Origin: Pseudomonas sp. H3(2019)
GTDB lineage: Bacteria; Pseudomonadota; Gammaproteobacteria; Pseudomonadales; Pseudomonadaceae
Assembly (NCBI RefSeq): GCF_007713465.1
Contig: NZ_VMSG01000004.1
Span: forward strand, 186,001 to 250,000
Direction: 5' to 3'
DNA: 64,000 nt
Part shown: one piece after another, positions 28,686-36,415 of the stretch
Layout of the letters: each line of letters starts with the position of its first letter
Numbering within the stretch: the stretch's first letter is position 1
Notes under the pieces: generated by a model
The model's input: only the letters and a program-made list of their open reading frames with translations
The model's database searches: none
Told to the model about the DNA's origin: nothing
Translations under genes and position numbers: made by a program

Positions 28686-31097
28686 TTATTCCGCCAGTTT
28701 GTAAGCGATCACATAGTCGCCCATTTTGGTGCCCAGCGAACCATGGCCGCCAACTACCAGCAGTACATACTGTTTGCCGTCCTTGCCGGTGTAGGTCATC
28801 GGCGTGGCCTGGCCGCCGGCCGGTAGGCGCGACTTCCACAGTTCCTTGCCGTTGTTGACGTCATAGGCGCGCAGGTACTGGTCCAGGGTGCCGCTGAGGA
28901 AGCCAACGCCGCCGGCAGTAACGATGGAACCGCCCATGCTTGGCACGCCGATCGGCAGGCCGATAGGGAGTGGCGAGCTGTCGCGGCTGGTGCCGTTCTT
29001 GCGCTTCCAGACCACTTTGTTGGTGGTCAGGTCGATGCCGGCTACGTAGCCCCAGGCCGGAGCCTGGCACGGTACGCCGAACGGCGACATGAGCGGGTGC
29101 ATGGTCACTGCGTACGGTGCGCCGGTGTTGGGTTGGATGCCGGAGGTCTCGCTCTCGCGCTTGCTCCCGGCCGCCACTTCAGCCTGCGGGATCAGTTTCG
29201 AGACGAACGCCATGTAGTTCGGGCTGGTGAACAGCATCTGGCGAACCGGGTCGAGCGATACGCTGCCCCAGTTGAACACACCGACGTTACCCGGATAGAT
29301 CAGGCTGCCCTGCAACGACGGCGGGGTGTACTGGCCTTCGTAGCGCAGTTGCTTGAACTGGATGCGGCAGAGCATCTGGTCGAACGGGCTGGCGCCCCAC
29401 ATGGCCTTCTCGGTCAGGTCCGGAGCGAGCAGGTTGAGGTCCGAGCGAGCCTGGGTCGGCGCGGTATGGTCGCCGGTGACGGCGCCTTGCGGTGCCGGCA
29501 CTTCGCGAATTGGCACGATCGGTGTGCCGTTGCGACGGTCGAGCACATACAGGCTGCCCTGCTTGGTCGGTGCGATCAGCGCCGGCTTGACGCCGTCGGC
29601 GGTCTTCATGTCGAGCAGGGTCGGCTGGCTGCCGACGTCCATGTCCCACAGGTCGTGGTGGGTGAACTGGAAGTTCCAGCGCACCTTGCCGGTCGCCAGG
29701 TCCAGGGCCACGATGCCAGCGCTGAATTTCTCTGCGCCCGGCGTGCGGTCGGCACCCCATTGGTCAGGCATCTGGTTGCCCAGCGGCAGATAAACCATGC
29801 CCAGTTTCTCGTCGACGCTGGCCAGCGACCACATGTTCGGCGAGTTGCGGGTGTAGGTCTTGCCCGGCGCCAAAGGCTCGGTCGCCTCAGGGTTGCCGCT
29901 GTCCCAGTTCCAGACCAGGTGACCGTCGCGGATGTCGAAGGCGCGGATCACGCCGGACGGCTCGTTGGTCGACTCGTTGTCGGTGACGTGACCGCCCATG
30001 ATCACCAGATCACGGCTGATCGCCGCCGGCGAGGTGGCGTAGTAGCCGCCGGGGGTGAACGGGCCGATACCTTGGGTCAGGTCAACCACACCGTGATCGC
30101 CGAAGCCTTCGCAGACTTTGCCGGTGTCGGCGTTCAGGGCGATCAGGCGAGCATCGGCGGTAGGCAGGTAGAGGCGACGCGGGCAGGCTTGCGCAACCGC
30201 TTTGCCAGCTTCGGAGATGACTGCGGCCGAAGCGTTGTCAGCCTTGGCGTAGGCGTTCTCGTCGTAGTAGGAAACGCCACGGCAGGTCATGTGGGCGAAG
30301 CCCTTGAAGCCCACCGGGCTCTTGATCTGCGGGTCGAAGCGCCAGAGTTCCTTGCCGGTGTCCGGGTCCAGCGCGAGCACCTTGCTGTGGGCGGTGCAGG
30401 CATAGAGCATGCCGTTGACTTTCAGCGGGGTGTTCTCGTTGGTCAGCTCCACCGGGTCATCGGCGGTCGGCAGATCGCCGGTGCGGATGCGCCAGGCTTC
30501 CTGCAGCTTGCCGACGTTGGCCGGGGTGATCTGCTTCAGCGGCGAGTAGCGGTCGCCGAATTCGGTGCGGCCATAGGCCTGCCACTCGCCTTCGGGCATT
30601 GCTGGCGCGGTGCTGGTCATGTCGGCAGTGTCGCGGCCCAGTTCGCCCATGATTTCACCCGGGTGGGTGAACTGGCTGGCAACCGCGGTGGCGCCGGCCA
30701 GGACCACGGCCACGCTTAGAGCAGCGGTGCCCAGCGGAGCGGCGCCATCACGCAGTAATGGACGGCGGAACCACGGCAACAGCAGGACTACGCCGAGAGC
30801 GAACCACAGCGACAGGCGCGGCACCAGTTGCCACCAGTCGAGACCGATTTCCCACAGCGCCCACACCGTACTGGCGAACAGCACCACGGCGTACAGGCCC
30901 AACGCTGCACGGCGGGCGGCCAGCAGCAAAATCCCGGTCAGCACCAGGCCGATCCCGGCCAGCAGGTAATACAGCGAGCCGCCGAGCATGCTCAGCTTGA
31001 TCCCCCCGGCCAGCAAGGCCAGGCCCATTAGCAGAAGCACGATACCGAGCAGGCTCGGTAGCAGACGGCTTCGACTCAAAGCACCATCAGTGCTCAT
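28686..31097 (-). CDS. gcd: Membrane-bound PQQ-dependent glucose dehydrogenase
   Basis: Gcd oxidises glucose to gluconolactone in the periplasm and passes electrons to ubiquinone, which acidifies the surroundings and feeds the peripheral glucose pathway. The 803-residue protein has about five membrane helices in the first 150 residues (SLLGIVLLLMGLALLAGGI, for example), then an eight-bladed PQQ propeller. Typical segments are EWQAYGRTEFGDRYSPLKQI (about 170), THHDLWDMDVGSQPTLL and the C-terminal TYTGKDGKQYVLLVVGGHG. Start ATG 31097 has GGAG upstream. oprB follows upstream on the same strand, so glucose entry and oxidation genes are paired. Confidence 0.96.
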   Translation of the reverse strand: MSTDGALSRSRLLPSLLGIVLLLMGLALLAGGIKLSMLGGSLYYLLAGIGLVLTGILLLAARRAALGLYAVVLFASTVWALWEIGLDWWQLVPRLSLWFALGVVLLLPWFRRPLLRDGAAPLGTAALSVAVVLAGATAVASQFTHPGEIMGELGRDTADMTSTAPAMPEGEWQAYGRTEFGDRYSPLKQITPANVGKLQEAWRIRTGDLPTADDPVELTNENTPLKVNGMLYACTAHSKVLALDPDTGKELWRFDPQIKSPVGFKGFAHMTCRGVSYYDENAYAKADNASAAVISEAGKAVAQACPRRLYLPTADARLIALNADTGKVCEGFGDHGVVDLTQGIGPFTPGGYYATSPAAISRDLVIMGGHVTDNESTNEPSGVIRAFDIRDGHLVWNWDSGNPEATEPLAPGKTYTRNSPNMWSLASVDEKLGMVYLPLGNQMPDQWGADRTPGAEKFSAGIVALDLATGKVRWNFQFTHHDLWDMDVGSQPTLLDMKTADGVKPALIAPTKQGSLYVLDRRNGTPIVPIREVPAPQGAVTGDHTAPTQARSDLNLLAPDLTEKAMWGASPFDQMLCRIQFKQLRYEGQYTPPSLQGSLIYPGNVGVFNWGSVSLDPVRQMLFTSPNYMAFVSKLIPQAEVAAGSKRESETSGIQPNTGAPYAVTMHPLMSPFGVPCQAPAWGYVAGIDLTTNKVVWKRKNGTSRDSSPLPIGLPIGVPSMGGSIVTAGGVGFLSGTLDQYLRAYDVNNGKELWKSRLPAGGQATPMTYTGKDGKQYVLLVVGGHGSLGTKMGDYVIAYKLAE

Positions 31098-31200
31098 AGT
31101 GTGGTTCTCCGTGACGTTTTAAGTAGTCCCGCGCCTGTTCACTGTAGATGATGATCAGGCGCGGGCAGGTTTCAGTACAAACAGTTCAGTTGATGCATTC

Positions 31201-31228
31201 CCTGTGGGAGCAAGCTTGCTCCCACAGG
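31201..31228. repeat. Perfect 28-bp palindromic REP
   Basis: CCTGTGGGAGCAAG followed directly by CTTGCTCCCACAGG is a perfect 14+14 palindrome. It lies between oprB (ends 31243) and gcd (starts 31097) and might act as a weak terminator or mRNA stabiliser for oprB. Confidence 0.85.
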
Positions 31229-31242
31229 TTTTGTGCCGTTGG

Positions 31243-32625
31243 TTAGAACGAGGACTGGATTTTTATCCCGCCGATCAGCGCGTCATCGACCTCATTCACC
31301 CCCCCCGGATGGCGGATGTATTGCAGGTTCGGGCGCACGGTCAGCCAGTTGGTCAGGTGCACGCCGTAATAGAGTTCGGCGCTGTATTCGGTGTCTTGCG
31401 GCGGCAGGTAGGACGGGTCGTTGTAGTCGAAGACCGCGTGCGCCTGGTTGATCGCCTCGGCGTTCTTGCGGAAGGCCGGGTTGACGTGAACCCGGGCCAT
31501 GGCGAAGCCGATGTCGTCTTTGCTGCGTGCATCGAACAGGCCTTTGTAGACGACGCCGGCCTGAACATAGTTGTCGACGGCGTTGGTATTTTTGTCGTGC
31601 ATTGTGCCGTTGGCAAACACACTCAAGCCCCGCGAGTTATCACTGGCGCGGCTGGTCAGTTGCTGCTGCACGCCCAGCCAGACACCGTGCTTGCTCGATG
31701 CGCTGCGGTAGGGCTGACCACTCAGGGCGGCGGGCTGGCCATTGCTGTCCTTGTAGACGTCGGTGGCCTTGGCGCTGCTGTAGTAGTAACCGGCGCGGTA
31801 TTCGCCCGGCAGACCGTTGAGTTTTGGTGTCCACACCAGCTCCACCGGCAGCACCGTGCCTTGGGTGCCGCTGCCGCTGAGCTTGAAGCCGTTGTCGCGA
31901 TCCAGGTTCGACGGGTTCTGCTCGTACGCACCAATCTGTGCGTAGAGCTCAGGCGTCAGGTGATATTTGACCCGCAGCGCCCATTGGCTGACCGGCCAGT
32001 TGTACCAGATGCCACCGGCCCAGTTGCCGACCTGAGAACCGCAGAACGCCAGGTTCTGGAAGTCGCAGGGGAAGCTGTTGAAGTCTTCGCCTTCGCCAAA
32101 ACGGCCGGCCTTGATGTCGAGTTTCTGATCGAAGAATTTCTGCTGATACCACATCTGCGTCAGCCGGGTGGTCTGGCCACGGCCCCAGACTTCCTGGGCC
32201 GAGGTGAAACCGCCGACACGCGGATCGTTGACCCGGTCGTTGCTGATGTTGTTGCCGCTGCGTTCGGTGAGGGTCAGCTGAAATTCAGCGTCGTGCCAGC
32301 CGAGGATCTTTTGCAGGTCCAGGTGCGTGCCGAGGCCGAACTGGTCGCTGTAGCGCGCGGTGCGATCATGGTCGTAGCCGCCGTGCAGGTTGCTGCCCAT
32401 CTCGCCGGTGTAGTCGAGCTTGAAGTCGTAGCCTTTTTCCGCGAGTTCGGTCCGTGTACCGTTCCAGTCGCCGAGCATCCACGGTGAGTCGCTATCGAAT
32501 GCAGGGGCAGCTTGAGTGCAAGTGGCAAGGCCGAGGGCGCCGAGCCCACCGATCAGGCTTATGGCTTTTCGAGCAGCAATAGTGGGGCGGACAGCGCTGT
32601 CTCGCAAAGTCTGAATGTCAGGCAT
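31243..32625 (-). CDS. oprB: Carbohydrate-selective porin OprB
   Basis: This 460-residue outer-membrane porin begins MPDIQTLRDSAVRPTIAARK with an unusually long n-region and a cleavage site near CTQAAPAFDSDS. The mature part starts SPWMLGDWNGTRTELAEKGY, diagnostic of OprB, and contains NNISNDRVNDPRVGGFTSAQ. It ends with a phenylalanine (IGGIKIQSSF), as expected for a barrel protein. It lets glucose and other sugars into the periplasm. Placement next to gcd supports a role in glucose uptake. The start ATG 32625 has only a weak ribosome-binding site; a GTG-free shorter start would lose part of the signal. Confidence 0.93.
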   Translation of the reverse strand: MPDIQTLRDSAVRPTIAARKAISLIGGLGALGLATCTQAAPAFDSDSPWMLGDWNGTRTELAEKGYDFKLDYTGEMGSNLHGGYDHDRTARYSDQFGLGTHLDLQKILGWHDAEFQLTLTERSGNNISNDRVNDPRVGGFTSAQEVWGRGQTTRLTQMWYQQKFFDQKLDIKAGRFGEGEDFNSFPCDFQNLAFCGSQVGNWAGGIWYNWPVSQWALRVKYHLTPELYAQIGAYEQNPSNLDRDNGFKLSGSGTQGTVLPVELVWTPKLNGLPGEYRAGYYYSSAKATDVYKDSNGQPAALSGQPYRSASSKHGVWLGVQQQLTSRASDNSRGLSVFANGTMHDKNTNAVDNYVQAGVVYKGLFDARSKDDIGFAMARVHVNPAFRKNAEAINQAHAVFDYNDPSYLPPQDTEYSAELYYGVHLTNWLTVRPNLQYIRHPGGVNEVDDALIGGIKIQSSF

Positions 32626-32925
32626 AGAGAAGGAATTCTTGGTCTTTTAGGGGAAGAGAGCTGAACGCTGCGAGGGGAAATCGGGCAGATGAAACGATTC
32701 AGCTTTTAGGCTTGCAAGGATAATGATCTGTAACAAAGAGAGAAAGGGATTTTCTTGACATGGATCATTTCGGATTTGGTAACAGTGTGCGGTCACCCCT
32801 GCCGCAGGCTACGATCTTTCAGAGTTCACCTACATTTAACGGATAGCGCACAGAGTCCTTCCACCGCAGGACACCCTCGGCTAAGGTGCGCGGCTTCCTC
32901 TACTTTCTTCGTTCAAAGGCCCGGC
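32626..32925. other. Divergent intergenic region, oprB / VF530-like gene
   Basis: 300 bases between divergent genes. An AT-rich stretch near 32700-32770 should hold the oprB promoter, but I could not fix a convincing -35/-10 pair. A solo half of the AAGATCGCAG-type REP is recognisable around 32801-32822 (GCAGGCTACGATCTTTCAGA). No coding potential is evident. Confidence 0.5.
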
Positions 32926-33156
32926 ATGACCGAACAGAACACCAACCCGCTGCACGGCGTGACCCTCGAACAGATCCTAAACGCCCTGGTTGAACACTAC
33001 GAATGGTCGGGGCTGGCCGAGCGCATCGACATTCGCTGCTTCAAGAGCGATCCGAGTATCAAGTCGAGCCTGACCTTTTTGCGCAAAACCCCGTGGGCCC
33101 GCGAGAAAGTCGAAAAACTCTACGTGAAGTTGATGCGCACCAAACGTCCGCTCTAA
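32926..33156 (+). CDS. VF530-family small DNA-binding protein (DUF2132)
   Basis: This 76-residue protein starts [20 protein letters not shown] at ATG 32926 and contains [20 protein letters not shown] and [14 protein letters not shown]. These are the conserved features of the VF530 family, a small helical fold first seen in Vibrio fischeri and proposed to bind DNA. The open frame upstream to 32755 is non-coding. The membrane protein gene begins 10 bases downstream, so they are likely cotranscribed. Cellular role unknown. Confidence 0.85.
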   Translation: MTEQNTNPLHGVTLEQILNALVEHYEWSGLAERIDIRCFKSDPSIKSSLTFLRKTPWAREKVEKLYVKLMRTKRPL

Positions 33157-33165
33157 GGAATCGCA

Positions 33166-33825
33166 ATGCCCGCCGAGCCGACTCGACTGTCGCCCGTCAT
33201 GAGCCGTTTTACCCACTCGGCCGCCGTGCTGGGCTGGTTGGGATTGAGCATTCAGCTGTACCTGGTGTTTTACGGTCGCTGGAGTGTCAGCGCCAGCCAG
33301 CTGGGTGGGCTGGTGAGCTACTTCAGTTACTTTACGGTCCTGAGCAATACGCTGGTGGCGACGGTACTGACCTGTGCCGTGACGTCACGCGAGTCGAAGG
33401 GCCGTGCGTTCTTTTTGCAGCCGTGGGTCAGCAGCGGGATTGCCGTGAGCATTACCCTGGTCGGCCTGGCGTACAGCCTGCTGTTGCGGCATTTGTGGCA
33501 TCCGCAGAGCTGGCAGTTCATCGCCGACGAGCTGCTGCATGACGTCATGCCGCTGCTGTTTCTGTTCTATTGGTGGCGGTGCGTGCCCAAGGGCACCTTG
33601 CGCCTTGGCCACATCGGTTTGTGGGCGATTTACCCGGTGCTGTATTTCGCTTTTACCTTGCTGCGCGGGCACTCGCTGGGGCTTTACCCGTATCCCTTTA
33701 TTGATGTCGAAAAACTCGGTTATCCCCAGGTGTTCATCAATGCCAGCGGGATATTGCTGGGGTTTGTGCTGATTGCGCTGGTGGTGGTCGGGCTGGATCG
33801 CTGGCATCGACCGCGAGCGGCGTAG
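33166..33825 (+). CDS. Pr6Pr-like integral membrane protein
   Basis: This 219-residue protein has six predicted membrane segments. SQLGGLVSYFSYFTVLSNTL near residue 45 and the following helices fit the Pr6Pr (FAR-17a/AIG1-like) membrane protein family. RHLWHPQSWQFIADELLHDVMP carries conserved-looking His and Asp residues between helices. No enzymatic activity is established for bacterial members. ATG 33166 follows AAGGAATC with good spacing. It is likely coexpressed with the VF530-like gene, although no functional link is obvious. Confidence 0.7.
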   Translation: MPAEPTRLSPVMSRFTHSAAVLGWLGLSIQLYLVFYGRWSVSASQLGGLVSYFSYFTVLSNTLVATVLTCAVTSRESKGRAFFLQPWVSSGIAVSITLVGLAYSLLLRHLWHPQSWQFIADELLHDVMPLLFLFYWWRCVPKGTLRLGHIGLWAIYPVLYFAFTLLRGHSLGLYPYPFIDVEKLGYPQVFINASGILLGFVLIALVVVGLDRWHRPRAA

Positions 33826-33834
33826 GAGCCAGGT

Positions 33835-33914
33835 CAAAAGATCGCAACCTGCGGCAGCTCCTACGGGTGTACGGGGGGCTATATGTAGGAGCTGCCGAAG
33901 GCTGCGATCTTTTG
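33835..33914. repeat. Inverted REP pair (AAGATCGCARCCTGCGGCAG type)
   Basis: Left arm CAAAAGATCGCAACCTGCGG.. (33835-33864) and right arm ..AAGGCTGCGATCTTTTG (33885-33914) are nearly complementary over 30 bases. It lies between convergent genes and may terminate both. A second copy is at 62967-63039. Confidence 0.85.
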
Positions 33915-33922
33915 AACCCCTG

Positions 33923-34708
33923 TTACTCCTCGTCGCTGTCGTCCAGCTTCCAGTAGCCTACGGCTTTCACCTGATCCTGATTCAAGCCTTTCTCGTCCAG
34001 CAGCACGCGGCGGATCTGTCGTGAGACTTTGGACTCTGTCGCAATCCACGCATACAACTCGCCGCTAGGCATTGGCAGTTGTTGCACGGTGCTCAGCAGG
34101 TGGTTTTTACCGGCTTCGCGCAAGACCCAAATCACCTTGACCTCTGCCTGACTCTCGAGGATTTGCTGTTCGGCGCCGTTCTCGATTTCCAACACCACCA
34201 GCGCGCGACGGTTGGCCGCCAGGCCTTCGAGGCGGCGGGCGATGGCGGGCAGGGCCGTCTCGTCACCAATCAGCAGATAGCTGTCGAAGATGTCCGGCAC
34301 GACCATCGAACCCCGTGGCCCGCCGATGTGCAGGAACTGGCCGGGTGTGGCCTGTGCAGCCCAGGTCGCAGCAGGGCCATCGCCGTGCAATACGAAGTCG
34401 ATGTCCAGTTCCAGCGTGTCCAGATCGTAACGACGTGGCGTGTAGTCGCGCATCGCTGGCAGTGGCCCGTTGTCCTTGCCAGCGCCCAACACCAGGGTTT
34501 CCAGCGCTGCGTGCTCCGCGGCGTTTTGTGGGAAAAACAGTTTTACATGGTCGTCGGTTCCGAGGCTGACAAAGCCGGCCAGCTCCGGTCCACCTAGGGT
34601 GATCCGGCGCATGCGCGGGGTCAGGTCGACCACCCGCAGCACTTGCAGGCGGCGGCGTTTGAGCTCGTGGCTGACACGGTGAATGGTTTGCACAATGACT
34701 TCAGTCAT
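33923..34708 (-). CDS. Siderophore-interacting protein (NfeF/ViuB-like ferric reductase)
   Basis: This 261-residue flavoprotein of the FAD_binding_9/SIP family releases iron from ferric siderophores by reduction in the cytoplasm. PAMRDYTPRRYD (about residue 84) is the FAD-binding RxYT motif. PGQFLHIGGPRGSMVVPD (phosphate/flavin contacts) and YLLIGDETALPAIARRLE (NAD(P)H domain) follow. It starts at ATG 34708 and overlaps the stop of the PadR gene by 4 bases. The PadR-SIP pairing matches the E. coli YqjI-YqjH (NfeR-NfeF) metal-responsive system, so regulation by the neighbouring repressor is likely. Confidence 0.87.
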   Translation of the reverse strand: MTEVIVQTIHRVSHELKRRRLQVLRVVDLTPRMRRITLGGPELAGFVSLGTDDHVKLFFPQNAAEHAALETLVLGAGKDNGPLPAMRDYTPRRYDLDTLELDIDFVLHGDGPAATWAAQATPGQFLHIGGPRGSMVVPDIFDSYLLIGDETALPAIARRLEGLAANRRALVVLEIENGAEQQILESQAEVKVIWVLREAGKNHLLSTVQQLPMPSGELYAWIATESKVSRQIRRVLLDEKGLNQDQVKAVGYWKLDDSDEE

Positions 34709-35283
34709 TCGGCTTGCTCCTGAGCGGGTTGAACGACAGGGCCATCGACGATGGCTTTGGCGGTGTTATTGAGCAGGTCGCGCACCCGCAGGATTTCTTC
34801 CGGGCTCCAGCGGCCGTGGTGCATCTGCAAGGCATAACGCAGGTTGTGCACTGCTTCATGGATCTCGGCCGGCCGGTCATGGCCGCGCAATGAGCGCTTG
34901 CTGACTTCGATGCGCATACGCACGCCGTCCAGGGCAATCGCCTGTTCACTTAATGACAGACGTCCGGCGTCGGTGATGCTGTAGCGTTTTTTTCCGCCAT
35001 CGGCGTCGCCCAGGATCATTTCGCTTTCTTCAAGAAAGGTCAGCGTCGGGTAGATCACACCAGGGCTGGGACAGTAGGCGCCGTCGAACATGCTTTCGAT
35101 CTGGCGGATCAGGTCATAGCCGTGGCAGGGCTGCTCGGCGATCAGCGCCAGCAGCAGCAATTTCAGATCGCCAGGAGCGAATACCCGGGGGCCGCGTCCC
35201 CCGCGCTCGCGTCCGGGCCCTGGGCGTTTTTCGAAGCTGTCGCGACCTTCGCTATGCTCGCGATGGGAATGATGGTCTCTCAT
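34705..35283 (-). CDS. PadR-family repressor with histidine-rich N-terminus (NfeR/YqjI-like)
   Basis: This 192-residue regulator begins MRDHHSHREHSEGRDSFEKR, a His-rich tail that could bind metal. The PadR winged helix follows: LKLLLLALIAEQPCHGYDLI, then SPGVIYPTLTFLEESEMI and GGKKRYSITDAG. E. coli YqjI (NfeR) has a longer metal-binding N-terminus and represses the ferric reductase gene yqjH in response to nickel and iron; the same gene pair and overlap exist here. A palindromic candidate operator lies 24-45 bases upstream of the start at 35307-35328, implying autoregulation. The metal specificity is inference. Confidence 0.85.
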   Translation of the reverse strand: MRDHHSHREHSEGRDSFEKRPGPGRERGGRGPRVFAPGDLKLLLLALIAEQPCHGYDLIRQIESMFDGAYCPSPGVIYPTLTFLEESEMILGDADGGKKRYSITDAGRLSLSEQAIALDGVRMRIEVSKRSLRGHDRPAEIHEAVHNLRYALQMHHGRWSPEEILRVRDLLNNTAKAIVDGPVVQPAQEQAE

Positions 35284-35306
35284 TTTTGCGTTCTCTCGTC
35301 GTGTTT

Positions 35307-35328
35307 AGATACAACTTAAGATATATCT
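35307..35328. promoter_or_regulatory. Candidate PadR operator
   Basis: AGATACAACTTAAGATATAT then CT is an interrupted palindrome: AGATA/TATCT outer arms and a perfect CTTAAG centre, 18 of 22 positions symmetric. It lies just upstream of the PadR gene start, within an AT-rich promoter-like segment. Confidence 0.6.
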
Positions 35329-35817
35329 TTACCGAAACGCAAGAACGCAGGACCAGCGGTCGAGCACAGGCGCGGGAGAAGGTCAGGGGCTTGTTTGTAC
35401 AATTGTCGGACAATTCAATATCGAAAAAATGCGGGTTTTAATACAATCATGCCTTCGAAAATTAGTGTTAACTCTCTAATCGTTCGGTTCGAGCCTTTAT
35501 TTGCTAGTTATGGAGCGTTGGAATGACGAGCCGTACATCAGCGAGTGTTCTGTATTGTTTTTTTTACTTTTCTGTCTGTAGTCTGGCTCTTACGGTTAAT
35601 AACAGTTTTTATTGATATGTCGGGTTTTGTCACTCTTTATCTGCGGCGCCCTGGCTACAGGTTCGCCGGAACTTGCCTGCTTACTTTCCATAGGAATTAC
35701 TCGATCATTTGCTGGCGTTGAAAGTTAAGACAAAACGCTATCACTCTGCGTGATTGGCCTTCGGTTTGTTTTAACGTTCGATGATCCAATCCTTATTAAA
35801 AAGACAGGTATCGAGTG
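35329..35817. other. AT-rich leader region upstream of the fimbrial operon
   Basis: About 490 bases without a supported gene between the PadR gene and the first pilin. It is clearly more AT-rich than its surroundings, with T-runs near 35555-35575. It holds a 15-bp near-palindrome AATTGTCGGACAATT at 35401-35415. It probably contains the fimbrial promoter and a long 5' leader; no -35/-10 pair could be fixed with confidence. Confidence 0.55.
35401..35415. promoter_or_regulatory. Near-perfect palindrome, candidate operator
   Basis: AATTGTCGGACAATT reads the same on both strands except for the central base. It sits about 400 bases upstream of the first pilin and about 120 upstream of the PadR gene, so it could serve either. 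The regulator is unknown. Confidence 0.4.
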
Positions 35818-36306
35818 ATGTTCAAAAAATTCGTAATTGCGGCTCCTTTGGCTATTCTGGCGCTGGGTTCTTCCGTCGTGTTTGCAGCGGGCGAAGCCAA
35901 TCATTCCATCAGTCTGGTGGCCCACGTTCCGACCAATGGCTTTTACGTCGTTCCAGTCGATCCGGATCTGGTGAACAAGGATCAGGACATGAGCCACAAC
36001 CCGGCGACAGGCTCCATGCGCCAGGTAAACGGCTTTTTCGACGTGCGTAACAACAACGGCTCGGTTCACGCCAGCGTGCAAGGCACACCGAAACTCATCT
36101 CCGGTTCCGACACCATTGACCTGAAAGTAGAGCTCAACAACAAAGAACTCGGCAACACCCCACAAATGGTCGTGGGCGAGGCAGAGTCGGACGTGAACTA
36201 TCGCGCCCCTCTGCGTATTAGTGCAAAAGGCACGACCTTTGCTCCAGGCGATTACACCGGTGAAGTCACCATGTTGTTTGACGCTGTTCCGCCTGTCGCT
36301 CTTTGA
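35818..36306 (+). CDS. CS1/CFA-I-type fimbrial major pilin
   Basis: This 162-residue secreted protein has a signal peptide (FKKFVIAAPLAILALGSSVV, cleaved near FAAGEANHS). The mature N-terminus ANHSISLVAHVPTNGFYVVP would be the donor strand. The C-terminus FAPGDYTGEVTMLFDA matches the GNYSGVVSLVM-type end of CFA/I pilins. Family members polymerise by donor-strand exchange. ATG 35818 is preferred to the overlapping GTG at 35815. It is the first gene of a cluster with usher, tip adhesins, chaperone and a second pilin, and by position is the major subunit. Confidence 0.85.
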   Translation: MFKKFVIAAPLAILALGSSVVFAAGEANHSISLVAHVPTNGFYVVPVDPDLVNKDQDMSHNPATGSMRQVNGFFDVRNNNGSVHASVQGTPKLISGSDTIDLKVELNNKELGNTPQMVVGEAESDVNYRAPLRISAKGTTFAPGDYTGEVTMLFDAVPPVAL

Positions 36307-36350
36307 ATAAAAAGAATGACAGTAAACGCTTACTTGCCTAAGTAACGTAA

Positions 36351-36382
36351 CCGGTTGGCAAACACTATTGTTTGCCGGCCGG
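36351..36382 (+). terminator. Hairpin after the major pilin gene
   Basis: Bases 36351-36363 pair with 36370-36382 to form a 13-bp stem (two G-U pairs) with a 6-base loop, followed by GCTTTAAC. It lies between pilin and usher. Such hairpins often attenuate transcription so that the pilin is made in excess of the usher. Confidence 0.6.
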
Positions 36383-36415
36383 GCTTTAACCTATCTGTAA
36401 TCAGAGTGCTCGTTC

